Below, one piece after another: positions 23,321-35,908 of a stretch of 64,000 nucleotides of DNA. The notes beneath the pieces were generated by a model, which worked only from the letters and a program-made list of their open reading frames with translations, had not been told where the DNA came from and did not search any database. The stretch is from the NCBI GenBank assembly GCA_032209605.1, contig JASFXZ010000029.1, forward strand, positions 1,477,001-1,541,000, written 5' to 3'. Numbering within the stretch: the stretch's first letter is position 1; each line of letters begins with the position of its first letter. The translations under genes were made by a program, and so were the position numbers. This stretch comes from Mactromeris polynyma (taxonomy: Eukaryota; Mollusca; Bivalvia; Venerida; Mactridae).

Positions 23321-23562
23321 ACGGTGGCATAGAGGTGACATGTTTGAACAATTTTTTTTCTCGTTCCCACGACTTACTAACTCGTTCTCATGACATACTA
23401 TCTTGTAACCACGACTTAACTATCACGTTCCCACGACTTAGAATATCGTGGCCACGACTTAAAATCAATCTCGTTCCCACGACATAGTCATCTCGTGACC
23501 ACGACTTAGTATTTCGAGGAAACGAGATGAACATTTCACATATGTCACCTCTATGCCACCAT
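23321..23562. mobile_element. MITE with 20-bp inverted ends and an internal 24-bp-type minisatellite
   Basis: The left end acggtggcatagaggtgaca (23321-23340) mirrors the right end tgtcacctctatgccaccat (23543-23562), with one mismatch. Both are flanked by AAAATGT, a plausible 7-bp target duplication. The interior is a degenerate array of units like ctcgttcccacgacttacta, with variants (gaccacgac, ctcatgaca). The 89-codon frame across the left half is not a gene. Confidence 0.8.
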
Positions 23563-23658
23563 AAAATGTGTTTACCACGAACTAATTGAACTCTTCCAAA
23601 TATTAGTATTATATTACATACTTGAGTTGGATGTACGCTTCAAGCAAGAGAAACATAC

Positions 23659-23700
23659 TGGGCCCATTTTATCAATATTCGTACGATCGAGCGTTCGTAA
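23659..23700. repeat. Inverted-repeat end, partner at 24495-24525
   Basis: tgggcccattttatcaatat resembles the reverse complement of the sequence ending aaacgggcccaat at about 24495-24525. These could be two ends of a decayed 0.87-kb element or two unrelated solo ends. The stretch between them is AT-rich and non-coding. Confidence 0.4.
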
Positions 23701-24967
23701 AGCTTATGTCTCACCATCACGACTTTGGGTGGCGAAAAGGTACGAATGTAGAAATCGTGGAAGAATTTAGTACTTTATCATACAGTTAAATTTCATTTAG
23801 TATGTCATTCAGCTGGTGATGTTAATGATGATGACTATTTTTAAAGGAAAATGTGAAGTGCTGCTTAAAGTCACAAGCACCGTAATTATAATGATTTATA
23901 AGAGTTTATAATAGGAACAATCAAACAAACCATTAAATTGCCAAATGATAATAATTAATCTGTCTTGATATATAATATATATTAATCAATTTCATTTCTC
24001 AACAGTTTAAAATTAGGCTTAGCAATAATCAAATAATAATATTCCAGTTGTATGGCTCGGTTGATACTGTTCTTTAAATGTAAACCATGTACAATTCCAC
24101 ATACAGTCTATTCTTATTCCATCTTCAAATTACCTTATGATTGTCAGAAGTTTTACGTTGTGACTGATTATAACTTCGATTGACTTCTGTATCAGCTAGT
24201 ATGTGTGTAATCATCTTATACTTTATAAGATAAAAATATACACTTTTTAATTTACTATTTTCAGAAATGTAATATGGAGTAGATGAATTGATTAAAAAGT
24301 TCCTAACTGTTGTTGATTAATGTGAACTATTAATATCTTTTTTGTTACTAACGTTAGGAAAGCCTAATAAAACCATTCGTAGGATTTTTGTTAAACTTAC
24401 GTATTTGTAGCGACTGCATGCGTACGAAAATAATGATAAGACGATCTCGCGATCATAAGAACGTCGTAAAAAAATCTTACAAAAAATTCGTAGGTAAGAA
24501 CGTTGATAAAACGGGCCCAATATTATTTGTCTGTACCATAGACCAGAAGCTGTTCGTATGTACTGTAATAAAATCTAATTGCATTTGAACGGAGATGTTT
24601 GCCTTAACCCCGTTTCACCGACTTACATAAAATTTCACAATAATTTATTTATTTATTGCTGAAAATCTAGATATCATGATCACACTACTCCTGTTATAAC
24701 ATGTATCATCATTAGATATAACCTTCAAATCACAAATGACCAGACATTACAAACGATAAAGTCGGTTCTGATGGTTATAAATAATGCTCCGTATCATGAA
24801 CGAAGGAATCTGTAACAAAATGTTTCCTATATGAATAACAATTACACCCACACTTTGATAGCGCTATTTCTGTAACACAATGTAGTGTCAATATCGTGAA
24901 AATATTGGTAATGCTCTAGAATTTGATTGGACAACAAAGCAATACCAGGCAAAATGGATCGTTATTA

Positions 24968-24992
24968 GACTGTCGGCCGCAGGCCGGCAGTC
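24968..24992. repeat. GC-rich near-perfect palindrome
   Basis: gactgtcggccg, cag, gccggcagtc: a stem of about 11 bp with a tiny loop, in otherwise AT-rich DNA. It could be a transposon end or a transcript hairpin. The sequence agccgacagtctt also occurs at about 31001-31013. Confidence 0.55.
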
Positions 24993-25612
24993 TTTAGTAC
25001 CGCAAATCCAAAGCAAGCATCGTAAGATCTACTTTTTTTCTAGTCCGATTTCACAGCGTATGAATTATAAAGCCAACCTTACACGCGGTTAGAATTGCGA
25101 TGATCACTAATTTTGACGGGAAGTCAAACCGGCCTTTTAATCGTAAACACTTGACGATATTTAGTCTGTTATATATTGTTTATCTTATTTGTACAGTTTT
25201 GGAACTAAAACACCTATTTCATGGTTAGAACAATGCCCATAATACATTTGAGTACAGTACCTCGCATTACATGAGGAACCTACGACACTGAGTGTGCCCT
25301 GGCACACGACACCGAGTGTGCCCTGGCAGCTGCATAAATCAGTCGAGCGTATAATAATATGTAAATTGAGTAGTTATGCGGTAAAAAAATAGTGCCTGTT
25401 GAACTCAAACATGTAATGCAAATGATTTGAAAATTTCTGTAGGAACGCGTCTAAAATGTGTACGTGAAAAGAATTGAAAGAATCTTAAATTAAACATGGC
25501 GATAAAGCAGGGTCATTCAGATTGAAAACTGTCACGTGATCCACGATACACAATTTTCGCCAACATGTGGGTCGCCATCTTTGTTTTGAGCTGCGTACCG
25601 TTTGCAAGAACT

Positions 25613-27185
25613 GTAAGTATTTTGTGATTTTTAATATAAATGTTGTTATTTTGATGTTCTCAAGTCGCCAGTATAATCGCTACATTTATATAGTACAAGA
25701 CACATCCTTTCTTTACCTAATCGTTTGGTTGAATAACTTGTAAGGTGCTGACCTAGTTATAGATGGGTCACACTAAGTAGTAATTAGCGACAAGAAGCGT
25801 CCGGAAGCGACAAGAAAATAAAAATGACTAACAAGAAAATAAAAATGACTAACGTATTTTCTTCACAAACTCGCGGCAAGTTTACAATAAATTCTCGGTT
25901 TTTACAATTAGTACCATAACTTTTACTTACCCTAATGTAAAAAGCAATCTTGTAAGATATTAATTCCACCAAAAAAATATGGTTAATAATAAAATTATAA
26001 CAATCCCATGTAAAGAAATTTTCACAGAAAAAATACGTCATCATGACATTTTTTGTGTACACAAGTGTGCTATTTTCTGAAAATTCACCACCACAAATCA
26101 ATATTAAAGTAGGTCAAATCGAGGTACCTATTGTCTGTGTTGCAATTCTTGTGACAACAATTTAATTTTCAACAAGAATAAACATCAAAAATGTTTGAAG
26201 TCGCTGGCTAAGTCTTGAAGTAAATATTTTTGGATGACAGTTGCAGCCACCTTGTGAATTACAAATTGAGATCCAAGATTAATATGACATAATCATTGCA
26301 ATTATCAATGGGATTAATTATATCAAACAGGAAATAGCAATATGAATTAACACATGATAAAGATCTCCTGGAGTTTTATGACTCATATGTTTTTACAGCT
26401 GACACATGGGGCAATTTAGGGGCCAGTAGGATTAATCTTCTGTCTAGGGCGTGGCTTATGAATTGCAAAACAATTAGCATCAACCAATCAGATTAAATGA
26501 ACCATAAGAAATGTATATTAATTAATGTCAATATCATTAGCTGTGAGAATACTGAAGTCAATTTTAACATTTAGGACTTTTTGTTTTATTTACATGTTCC
26601 AACATATGCCAATTAATGTAACTGTATAAGTAAATCTCCATTTGTGTTTGAACATAAATTTTGCTTGTATGAACTCATTTTATAACAAAATATAAATATT
26701 GACTAAAATGGTGTTTGTTCATATATAAATAATTATAATTGCTAATTAATATGTGCTGTTGGAATTATAAACCCAATTTCACCACAATTATTTTTAGAAA
26801 TACACAAAGCGTATGTGTATCTCAAATTATAATTTTCTGTATCTTCTATAATTTGTAACCCACAATAATAAAATTTACATCATTATACAGAAAATTTAAT
26901 TCCCTGATACTTTACACTGTTATTTCATGTTTAAGTATACAGGTGTCAATCACCAATTATTTTCCAATAACAAGAACCATTGCAATGTAAAACCGATTGA
27001 AAAAATCTTTTTTTTGCCATATTACTTGCAGTCAAAACCTGTAAAAAATTGCCTGATTGTTAAAAAAACTGGACGTTTGTATTTAATTTTATGAGGTTCA
27101 AACATCTTTCTTCAACAAATTAATACATTATGAGTTCATTCTTTATAAATGCATGTTTAGTGATGTTTTAACCATAGGAAATCTA
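25613..27185. other. AT-rich DNA, possible intron
   Basis: No gene-like frame. An imperfect 22-bp direct duplication (gacaagaaaataaaaatgac-type) lies at 25806-25852. The 105-codon minus-strand frame here is low-complexity and hydrophobic, and I regard it as chance. Confidence 0.4.
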
Positions 27186-27189
27186 TTTT

Positions 27190-27985
27190 TATGCCCCCAC
27201 TCTGAATGGGGGGGGGGGCGTATAGAACTGTCCATCCTTCCTTCCGTCCGTCACAAACTCTTGTGTCACTCGTATCTCCAAAAGTATAATATGAGCCAGA
27301 GTCATTAAACTTTACAGGAATGTTCACCAGCACGTGAAGTTGTGCACCTGGGGTTTCATGTTTGGCTGTACCCAGTAAGTGCAAAGTAATGGCCCTTAAC
27401 TTAGTTAAAATATAACCTACTGAGTATGCAATCTTGTGTCACTCATATCTCCAAAAGTATATGAGCCAGTCATTACACTTTGCAGGAATGTTCACCAGCA
27501 TGTGTAGTTGTGCACCTGGGGTTTCTTATTTGGCTGTACCAAGTAAGTGCAAAGTAATGGCCCTTGACTTAGTGAAAATATAACCTATTGTGTGGCAAAT
27601 ATTTCCAAAAGTATATGAGCCAGTGTTATAAGACTATAATATTGCACCTGGTGATTCATAATTCAGTGAGCCCAGTAAGTGCAAAGTTATGGCCCTTGAT
27701 TTAGTGAAAATATAGCATACAGAGCTTGCAATTTTGTGTTGCGTATATCTCCAACAGTATCTCAGCTATACTCACCAAACTGTACAGGAATGCTCACCAA
27801 CCTGTATAGTTGTGCACCTGGGGTTTCGTGTTGGGCTGTGTCCAGTAAGTGCAAAGTTATGGCCCTTTACTTATCACCATAATCAGTACAGTTGTTCACT
27901 TGGTAATTTGGATACCCATTCATAAACTATGAGCAGAATAATAGCATTTGCTTTTGTGACAAAGGCTGCAAGTGGGGGCATCTGT
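27190..27985 (+). mobile_element. Hairpin-tipped tandem-repeat element (P1)
   Basis: Starts with tgcccccactctgaatgggg followed by a G run and a cttccttccgtccgtc tract, and ends in aagtgggggcatctgtat. The ends are thus inverted (tgcccc../..ggggca). Inside are about four units of about 172 bp, each with atctccaaaagtatatgagc, gttgtgcacctggggtttc and gcaaagtaatggccctt. The later units are more diverged. The same architecture is seen at 34970-35210 and 49809-51050. The element lies inside the proposed intron at 25613-28270. Confidence 0.75.
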
Positions 27986-28734
27986 ATATCCTAATGGACA
28001 CATTTCTAGTTATGTTTGGTTAATTAAACAAATGAACAAAAAATTAGCATATTATAACTTAAATCTTTACACAATGGTGAACGCTAACTTGGTTTTCAAT
28101 CAACAGATATTTTCATATCAAAAGTGATTTTTTAAACGGGCTAAAATGACCTTTTGAAGACATATCACATGTACCCATGTACATAATGTGTGTTTTTACA
28201 TGTACTGAGTGTAATTATGCATGTATTTGTGAAAATTACTTTAAACTTTTGTTGTTTCCTTTTTATTTAGTGACGCTGACGACAAAGATTATTCGATGCT
28301 GAGAAGAGTTCCATTGGAGTGTTGACCATCTTTGTATAATGTGGTGTCAAGAAGGCAAGGGCAGTTTGATCAGAAGTCACAGTGAAAACATCCTGGTGTT
28401 ACTTATGTAAACATGTTGTTAAAATATATATTTTCCATTCTGCCAGGTGGAGTTTTTAAAACTGAAACAACAGTGTGGACACATTTTTGGCAATTGTGAT
28501 TGAATTATTGATGTCTTGTTTTTTGCCAGACAATATTTTGTTCATGAATATAATTCTGGCAAACCCTTGAGATTGTCTATTAGTATGTGTCACTGCTACC
28601 TGACAGTTGAACATTTTGGTATGTGTTGTAAATCATAAACGTATGGCAGAAATCTTTAAATATTTCTAGTTATAATTACACTTGAATAACTATAACAGGA
28701 TGTTAAGCTTTTCTGTTTCTAAGACGCATTTTTA

Positions 28735-29396
28735 GGTGAGCTATTGGGATCGCCCTATATCCGTTGTATCTTCTGTCGTCAACAATTTAGACTGTTAACA
28801 CTCTAGAGGTAACATCTCTACCTGATCTGCACGTAACTTGGTCAGCATGTTTGTCGCAATGACATCTAGGCGAAGTTCGAAACTGGGTCATCTGGGGTCA
28901 AAAACTAGGTCACTAGTTCAAATTATAGTAAAACCTTGTTAACACTCCAGATGTCACATTTTTTACTTGATCTATATGAGATATGGTCAGAATGTTTGCC
29001 TCAATGAAATTTAGATCAAGTTTGAAACTGGGTTATGTGGGGTCAAAAGACCTTCCAGTGGTCACATTTTTTATTTTATCTACATGAGATTGGTCAAAAT
29101 ATTTGCCTTAATAAGATCTAGCTCAATATTGAAACTGTGTCATCTGAGGTCAAAAACTAGGTCACAGGATCAAATGATTGAAAATCCTTGTGGATTCTCG
29201 GAGGCTGCATTTGCCACATGGCACTTGATCAGAATATTTGTCTTAAAAATGTAAGTCCAGTGTGGTACTGGGTCCTGTTGAGTCAAAAGGTAGATCACAA
29301 AGTCAAATCATTGAAAATCCTCCTGGACTCTCTTGAAGCCAACATGGCAATGAACTCAACTGAGAGATATAGGGCCACTATGGATTGGTCCTCTTG
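28735..29396 (+). mobile_element. Tandem-repeat element of the gtcaaaaactaggtcac type
   Basis: Starts aggtgagctattgggatcgc and ends gggccactatggattggtcc tcttgttt. About four units of 130-150 bp carry gttcgaaactgggtcatctg, gtcaaaaactaggtcac and a gttaacactc/ggattctc.gag segment. I recall this layout as common in bivalve genomes. A 135-codon frame at 29188-29595 crosses the last unit and unrelated flank and has no recognisable domain. Confidence 0.7.
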
Positions 29397-30240
29397 TTTT
29401 TATATTGCATTTATTGAAATGAATACAATTTATAATAATTATGTAACTACCATTGTTGTAAGGAGAATTTTAAAGATATTAAAAACATTGAACATTAAAC
29501 ATTTAACCAAAAAACCTAGAACAACAAGATTTTCAAGATGTAACCAAACTTCCTTGACATCATATTTTTGGTCATGTACTGATATTACAATGTAGATTTA
29601 TGCAGTTTTCTGCAAATTGCTGTTCAGTCTGGTTGACTAAACATAGTACATTTTCTCATAAAATTGTGTATGAAAGCATGGATGTAATGATCTGTTAAAA
29701 GTATGGAACTTTTGTAATTTATGTCATAAATGTATTATTTGTGCAATAAGCATTGTCAAGTTAACATCTATTTATTAACATGGATAAAAATACAGTAGTA
29801 TAGATGAAGGTGACTGTTCTAGAAATGACCAGTGTATTGACAAATATATTTTGTTGCAACATTTTAAATCGAAGTCCTATTTTTTCTTCTTAAACATAAA
29901 ATAATGAAGTATTGTAATTACAATTGCAATGAAATGTAGCTCTGGTTTTATCAAGAATATGAATTATTTTGTCAGTTCCCAATATTTATCCAAAGTTTTC
30001 AAAGAATAATACCTCTAGTCCACATAAATTGAAATTTAGTACATTTGTCACTTAAAATTTCATACTATGAAATTGATGATGATAATACGAAACATAAAGT
30101 TTTGCAGGTTTTGCGTGGTAAAACTTCCTAAATTTTAGCTTGGCCAGAGAGCTTATGTCATGGCGAATTGTCTATTGTGTGTGCGTGTGTCTGTATAACG
30201 GAATGTGTTAGAAAACGTTTTAAATTAAAATAAAGTTATA

Positions 30241-31199
30241 TTTAACTGATCTGGTCATTATTATTTGTTATTAGCCGTGAGCTTTTTTATTGGTCTATGC
30301 ATAACTGCAGTTTTGAAAGAAAAGTGGATCGATGTTGCTTAGCATGTTTATACAACACATGAATTGTAGAGTTACGCTTTTAACTCTTGATCACTGCTTT
30401 CTAGACAGCATTACTAAATAGACAGAAGTTGAATTAAATATTTTTTACAAAATAATGGTGTTACATGTAGTAGTACATGTACTTGATGCCTTGTATTTAA
30501 ACTCCCTGAAACAATGTTTATCAAGGTGAAGACTAGAATCACCCTGTCATTGGTTTGTCTGCCCAATATATAACATATGTAGTTTGTGTGGATAACAACT
30601 TCATCAGTTTCAAGGACTTGCAATGAAATATGGTAATACAAGTACCATGATACGCGCTTTGTGGATGTGCAAGACATAAATATCAGTGCATCCATCAAAA
30701 TGTTTTAGTATTTTGTCCCTTTGAACTTGCGTCTCCCTTTAGAACATAATTATGTAATAACATTTTGGTTTATGTTTAAAATAACAAATCAAATTAAAAA
30801 CATCTTTGAAATGTATTAGATGGCAAGAAAAGAGAGGGGATGCACCGCTTCTAATGCTCGGTAGTGTATGAGTACATATGAAGTATAAAATTATAACAAA
30901 AATTATCTGATATATAAGGTATTGGGAGTATATATGTAGCCCGGGAATAGCAACAGTAAGTTTTACCAAAACTAGTCAAGCCACATATTCAGAGATGATC
31001 AAGCCGACAGTCTTCCAACGCTTTCAGCGCTTTGATATAAATAATATACCGACGCTGTTCTCTGTCACACTTAACGCACTAGTTATTCAATACGTTGGGC
31101 GTTCCTATTTTCTGCAGCAATTGCAAACTTGGTTTGGGTCATAAAATAACTAAAGCAGCTATCATCTTACACTATTCAATTAATGTGAATTGAATAATA
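30241..31199. other. Intergenic DNA, no gene seen
   Basis: AT-rich. Two frames of fewer than 100 codons on the minus strand show no features. Confidence 0.45.
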
Positions 31200-31505
31200 T
31201 CAGGGCTCTAGAAATCCACTTGTCCGACGTCCCGGACTAGTCTAATGCTGAATCGGGCTACAATCAGTTGAGTTGAAGTTAGTTAAGTAAAAGTCAGTTT
31301 TTAAAGCTAACCAACATCAGCAATTGTTCAGTTGTACGTCAAACCTTAGACTCCCATTAAACACATACATGTGATTATTAATTTTAGATTGTGGAGCCAT
31401 CATTGTGTATGTTGGACACTTTAAGCTTCCATTGACGGACTAGTCCAAAGTTTCATTTCCATTAGTCCGGCACAAGTGTCTTTGAAATTATTTATAGAGT
31501 TCTGA
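31200..31505 (-). mobile_element. Family G, copy 2 (minus strand)
   Basis: Begins cagggctctagaaatccact, continues through ccggactagtctaatgctga, and ends in aagtgtctttgaaattattt. It is shorter than copy 1 because the middle is missing in part. Confidence 0.6.
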
Positions 31506-33124
31506 ATATCCTAAGAAAATAGTTTTAAACAAAAATAAGATTGAAAAGGCTAGCAGTTCTGAATGAGAAACGAATGACCTACGCCGTCGACGAGCTACAA
31601 AACAACAATTATCCCATACCAGCGCTCGATCTACGGCAAAATATATACTCAGTATATTAAAGAACGCAAAGTGCAAGATTTCTCTAATTTCTCTAAGTTC
31701 ATGAACTTACAAAGGAATGCAAGCTCTCAACTTGATATTGTTTCATTTTACGCAATGATGAGCGCTAATTATTCTTTCAATCAACGGGTATTTTCATATC
31801 AAAGGGAATTTTAAAACACGCTAAAATGAAACTTAAAAGACATATCATAGGTACAAAAATGTGCGTTTTAAAATGTACTGAGGATACTCAGTTTAATGCA
31901 AAGCGGTCGGATGCAGAGGATCATGAAGTCGGGAAGGAATGGATAATTTCGTGGTTCCGGATATCCGGCTGTCATGAGTATGTAATCAAGCCCTTACTAT
32001 TGCATGATACTTCTTACTAGCCAACTCGTCCGAGGCAGGACACCTTGGTACAATTGTTTTGTAATACTTGCTATACTGGCGATGTTAAAAAATACTCCAA
32101 CGGTGTTTCGTAAAACACCAACATATCAACTCACAAAAATATGTCTCAAAATGATGAGTGATCAACAACTATTCAAAACACACTTCTATTCAGCCTCACT
32201 TTTATACCATAACACATGTTTTCATGGCTTATGTGTTCCTTGTGCGAAAATTGTACCTTACAAAACCTCGAACCTCCAAGTGCGCAATAAATTACTGTAA
32301 ATAGTGTTCGTATTAGTTTGCGTTGTTGCCTGGTCTCTCATGAGACATGTCTGGTTCGTGCTGATACGCTCCTATTGTTTCACATCGAATCGAAATTACG
32401 GTTTTGTTGAAATCATCCAACGACGGTCGTGTTGGTGAAGAATGTGAAATTACATCAGAAGCCCTTTGTGTGATACATTTGTAATTAGAGACGATAAGTG
32501 GTTACATTGCTGTTTGATTCGTGTAAGAGAGTATTTACATATCTCTTGAAATACTGTCGTGGTTCTTTAGAAGTCTTCAATACTAGCATTGCGTATATCA
32601 ATCGTACACATTGTTTACCTTAGACAAACGGTTGGAGATACAACAAGCCTATGTGTTACAATGTTTACAGACGTTAAAGGGTATGCCAAGTACTTAAAGA
32701 CGCAATTATCAATAACATAAAGTTCACGAATTCAAACACACGTTAGATTGACCTATTTGAGAAGGTTCGATAAGAGTTGGACAGACTTCATAGAACATAC
32801 TATACGTCTTTTGTATAGGCTTACTACCTTAATTTGGCAAACAAAAATACAAAGTTAATTGAATTCCAGCACTAAAATACAGCATAATCCATACTTGGTA
32901 CCTACTTTTTTAAACGAGTTCTCCGTGAAATGTTCACAATATATATGTAAATGAAGGCGTTTGACAAGATAATATACAGTTTAACAAATGCCACAGCTGT
33001 ATTTTCTCGCAAAAAATGTACGAAGTTGAAATAAACTTAATATATGAACTTTCCGAGAATGCAACAAGGATGGAATGGAAAAACACTTGAGAAAGTATGA
33101 TACAGGAAAACATGCTTGAAAGCA
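31506..33124. other. Intergenic DNA, no gene seen
   Basis: Short frames only. A pattern at 31746-31830 (atgagcgctaattattc, tcaatcaacgggtattttca) echoes 28080-28150 (gaacgctaacttggttttca, tcaacagatattttcatatc), suggesting a further diverged interspersed repeat. Confidence 0.4.
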
Positions 33125-33380
33125 GGAGCGCCGCTGTACGATTTCCAACCTCTTCTTTAAGTGACGTCATTTCCAGAAAACGTCACATGTGACGTCACCA
33201 TGTACTGACAGTAAACAATATTCCCCATATATGGCAATATGTAAACAAAGTAACCATATGGAGGAAACATTATTTCCTGCTTGCAAATAGTGACATCACG
33301 TGTTACGTTTTCCTGGAAATGACTAAGCAACTTATTTTCTCTCGCTTACAAGATGCTGTAAATCCGACAGCAGCGCTCAA
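33125..33380 (-). mobile_element. Palindromic MITE, family A (copy A3, opposite orientation)
   Basis: Runs gagcgccgctgtacgatttc to cgacagcagcgctca. It contains perfect CRE octamers in gtgacgtcatttcc and catgtgacgtcacc. The centre tactgacagtaaacaatatt and the gcttgcaaatagtgacatca arm match the other copies in reverse. Confidence 0.85.
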
Positions 33381-33773
33381 TTATGTAGATATGAATATGG
33401 ACTACGGAACGATGGGCAGAATGAAAATAACACTTGATTGTTAAAGAAATAACTGAAATGAGTAGCTACGACTGACAGCAATAAACAATAATTTAAAGGA
33501 AGGATTAAGTTTTTACAGGGAACATGACATTCACAATACAACAAAACATATTTAATGGGTAATAAAAATCACATAATAATAACGTACAGAATAGAGGATA
33601 CATATTTTACTTAAAGTGCATTAAGAGGACATATAAAGTGGCAGTCTCTGAGATTTTTTGCCCAAATGATATATCTGGGAGAAATTGAGTTATTAACAAT
33701 TCTGAATGAAAGGATATTTGTAGGTCACATATTGCAAAACGACATTTTTTAGGGAAATTGTTATTTAATGTGT

Positions 33774-34076
33774 TTAAAGATATAATATGCTCATTTCTTT
33801 GTTCATTTGTTTACCTGAACAAACATGAAAAATATACTTTCATCTAGTTGAAACTTCAATAAGTATGGATTATCACAGAATACATGTATACCATTTTTCT
33901 CTGTACTTCCAGTTTTTAACAAGCTGGTTCATTTTAGTAATATGATTAAACAAGATGGTTTTAATCAGTTATACATGGCAATGGTTCTTATTGGTTTTTG
34001 TTAGACTATGGAACGGCAGTACTAAATGAAGCTGATTAAAACATTTTAGGTTCAGATGCGCCAGGTACATCTTATA
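33774..34076 (+). mobile_element. TTAA-flanked MITE, family C (copy C2)
   Basis: Begins tttaaagatataatatgctc and ends at caggtacatcttataagat, where the right TTAA has changed to TATAA. The shared core is agttatacatggcaatgg. Confidence 0.65.
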
Positions 34077-34660
34077 AGATATAAAAATACATTGGTGGTA
34101 TTTTCAGTTGCTTTGTGCGAATGAACTTCGAATTATTGTTTCGACATTTCATATCACATGTACTATTTTTCATGACTGAAAAGAGAAGGCTGAATATAAG
34201 TCAAGTAGTTTTTGTCCTAAAATTCCCCCCCCCCCCAATAAAAACTAATTGTGGTACTGACTTTATTTTTTTCAAATCGTATCAAATCCAATTAGTTACA
34301 GAGACTGTCGTCGTTTTTAACGGAAGTCAATTAGAACTATTTTTACCTATAAAGTTAGATGCAAATTAATTAGAGCATAGAATTTATTCATTAAGATTTA
34401 AGAACTAAAATTCGATATGTTGTTACACTTTTAAAACGCCACCATTGCATGCATGTCATTTTCTTCCTTGCCCTTCCAGTTCAGCCACTTCTGTGGCAAC
34501 AGTTAATCCAAATACTCATCGAAAGTTAAGAAAGAAAGATTATGTCGCCTATTAAGAAAAAACAGGTTTGATTAAAATCTTCTGAGACCTCATTTTTGCT
34601 AGGAAACAAATTGTGTGGTGTGTAACGTAATGTATCTGTCACTTGAAACTACTGGTGTAC
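34077..34660. other. Intergenic DNA with a short C run
   Basis: An 84-codon frame crosses a run of ten C at about 34226-34236. No domain, not called. Confidence 0.4.
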
Positions 34661-34664
34661 AGTC

Positions 34665-34870
34665 TTCCCCACGGGCCATAGAACCGTACGGTTCCCCTAG
34701 TTCAACAGACCCAGGTCTCATCTGACCGAGGCATGGAAGTTGTGTATGCTCATCTTTTAGCCATGGGCTATACGGTATGTCGTAAAATTACCTACTCAAT
34801 GGTTTGGTCCTTACGGAGCCCGTAAACTGCCCGGGAGCTTCACGTGACCTGGTCATAAGGAGAACACATT
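34665..34870. other. GC-richer block of unknown nature
   Basis: About 200 bp clearly richer in G+C than its surroundings (ccacgggccatagaaccgta; gagcccgtaaactgcccggg). It has no open frame of note, no tRNA boxes that I trust and no second copy in the window. It may be a SINE, a transposon end or a retropseudogene. Confidence 0.4.
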
Positions 34871-34969
34871 CACAAGTGGGATAAATGAAACAGTTATTTA
34901 CATAGTTCAAATTTTCTGTAGACTTATTCGAACAAAAAGTGTTTGTTTTACAAATTTTGACCTTTTATG

Positions 34970-35210
34970 CCCCTCCCTACTTCGGGGCATATATATATGC
35001 TCTTGTCCGACCGGTGGAGCTACTGAAAATCTTGTGGTAAACGCTGCTTTCTTACTAATTGATATAGAATCACCAAACTTCACGCAAATGTTTATTAGGA
35101 TGAGAAGTTGTGCACCTGGGCTTAGCTTTTCATATCAACACACGGGTTATAGCCCTTGACTTAGTTACTAGTCATTCTGTGACAAAGGTGTAAAGTGGGG
35201 TCCATTCGTG
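34970..35210 (+). mobile_element. Hairpin-tipped element (P2), short copy
   Basis: Begins tgcccctccctacttcgggg cata and ends aaagtggggtccattcgtg. It contains about one internal unit (gaagttgtgcacctgggc; agcccttgacttagtt) like those of P1, so it is a one-unit version of the same family. Confidence 0.65.
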
Positions 35211-35908
35211 TCCTACTTATGTCCTCAGAATTTGACCGAAGACTGCCATGTTTAAATCCATTTGAACATACCGTTAGTTTGATATTTAGGTAAACATTTG
35301 CTTTTTGCTATGTTTCAGGGCACATATACAGACTTTCCCTCCATCAAAATGATGCAAATATGAATAACTGAACATGAAATCTGAGAAAATAACGACATAT
35401 TAGCAATAACTTACTGTCAAAACTTTCTAAAGTACTGACTTTACAACAACAAATATTACCTAGAATATCACAATCGATGAGTTTCCTGAACAAAGTCTTG
35501 AATATGTAAGGCCATGCCAAATTGAAACCTATTAAAAAACACAAACTCATAACGAAAAACCAAATATCCTCAGATAATAAGTGATGCATAATTTTAGATA
35601 TTTGAATGAAAGAAACATCATAAAAACAAAACAAAATGGTTTGTTTCATAACTAGATCTATACGTGAATAAATCTAATTTAAAACTGACTCGTTTTCTCA
35701 CAAATTGACTAGTTTTCACACAATAATAACATCGTTGTCGGATCTCAACTAAAATTGCCGTTGTCGAATCGAAAATATTTGAGTTTAGAAAGAATATTGT
35801 TATTTTTTGGATCGAGGAGCGCAAAACCTAGGCGCTAGCGGACGCTTAACAAACTTCCAATTTGGCATGTCCTAAGCAAACGAAAATGTATATAATGGAA
35901 GCATCACG

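Larger units (their letters stand above)
25540..30240 (+). ncRNA. Possible two-exon transcript (short peptide or non-coding)
   Basis: Exon 1 candidate: an ATG at 25565 opens 16 codons reading like a signal peptide (MWVAIFVLSCVPFART) and runs directly into a strong donor, act|gtaagt, at 25613. A strong acceptor with a long pyrimidine tract (tttcctttttatttag) ends at 28270. Joining these gives an immediate TGA, so this pair would yield only a 16-residue peptide, a missing middle exon, or a non-coding RNA. A USF-type cacgtg and a YY1-like element (cgccatctttg) sit around exon 1. A polyadenylation hexamer occurs at 30229-30234. The terminal exon would include the repeat at 28735-29396. All inferred from signals only. 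Confidence 0.25.

Noticed and set aside
29188..29595. 135-codon ORF on the + strand
   Set aside because: It crosses the end of a tandem-repeat element into unrelated flank and has no recognisable motif.
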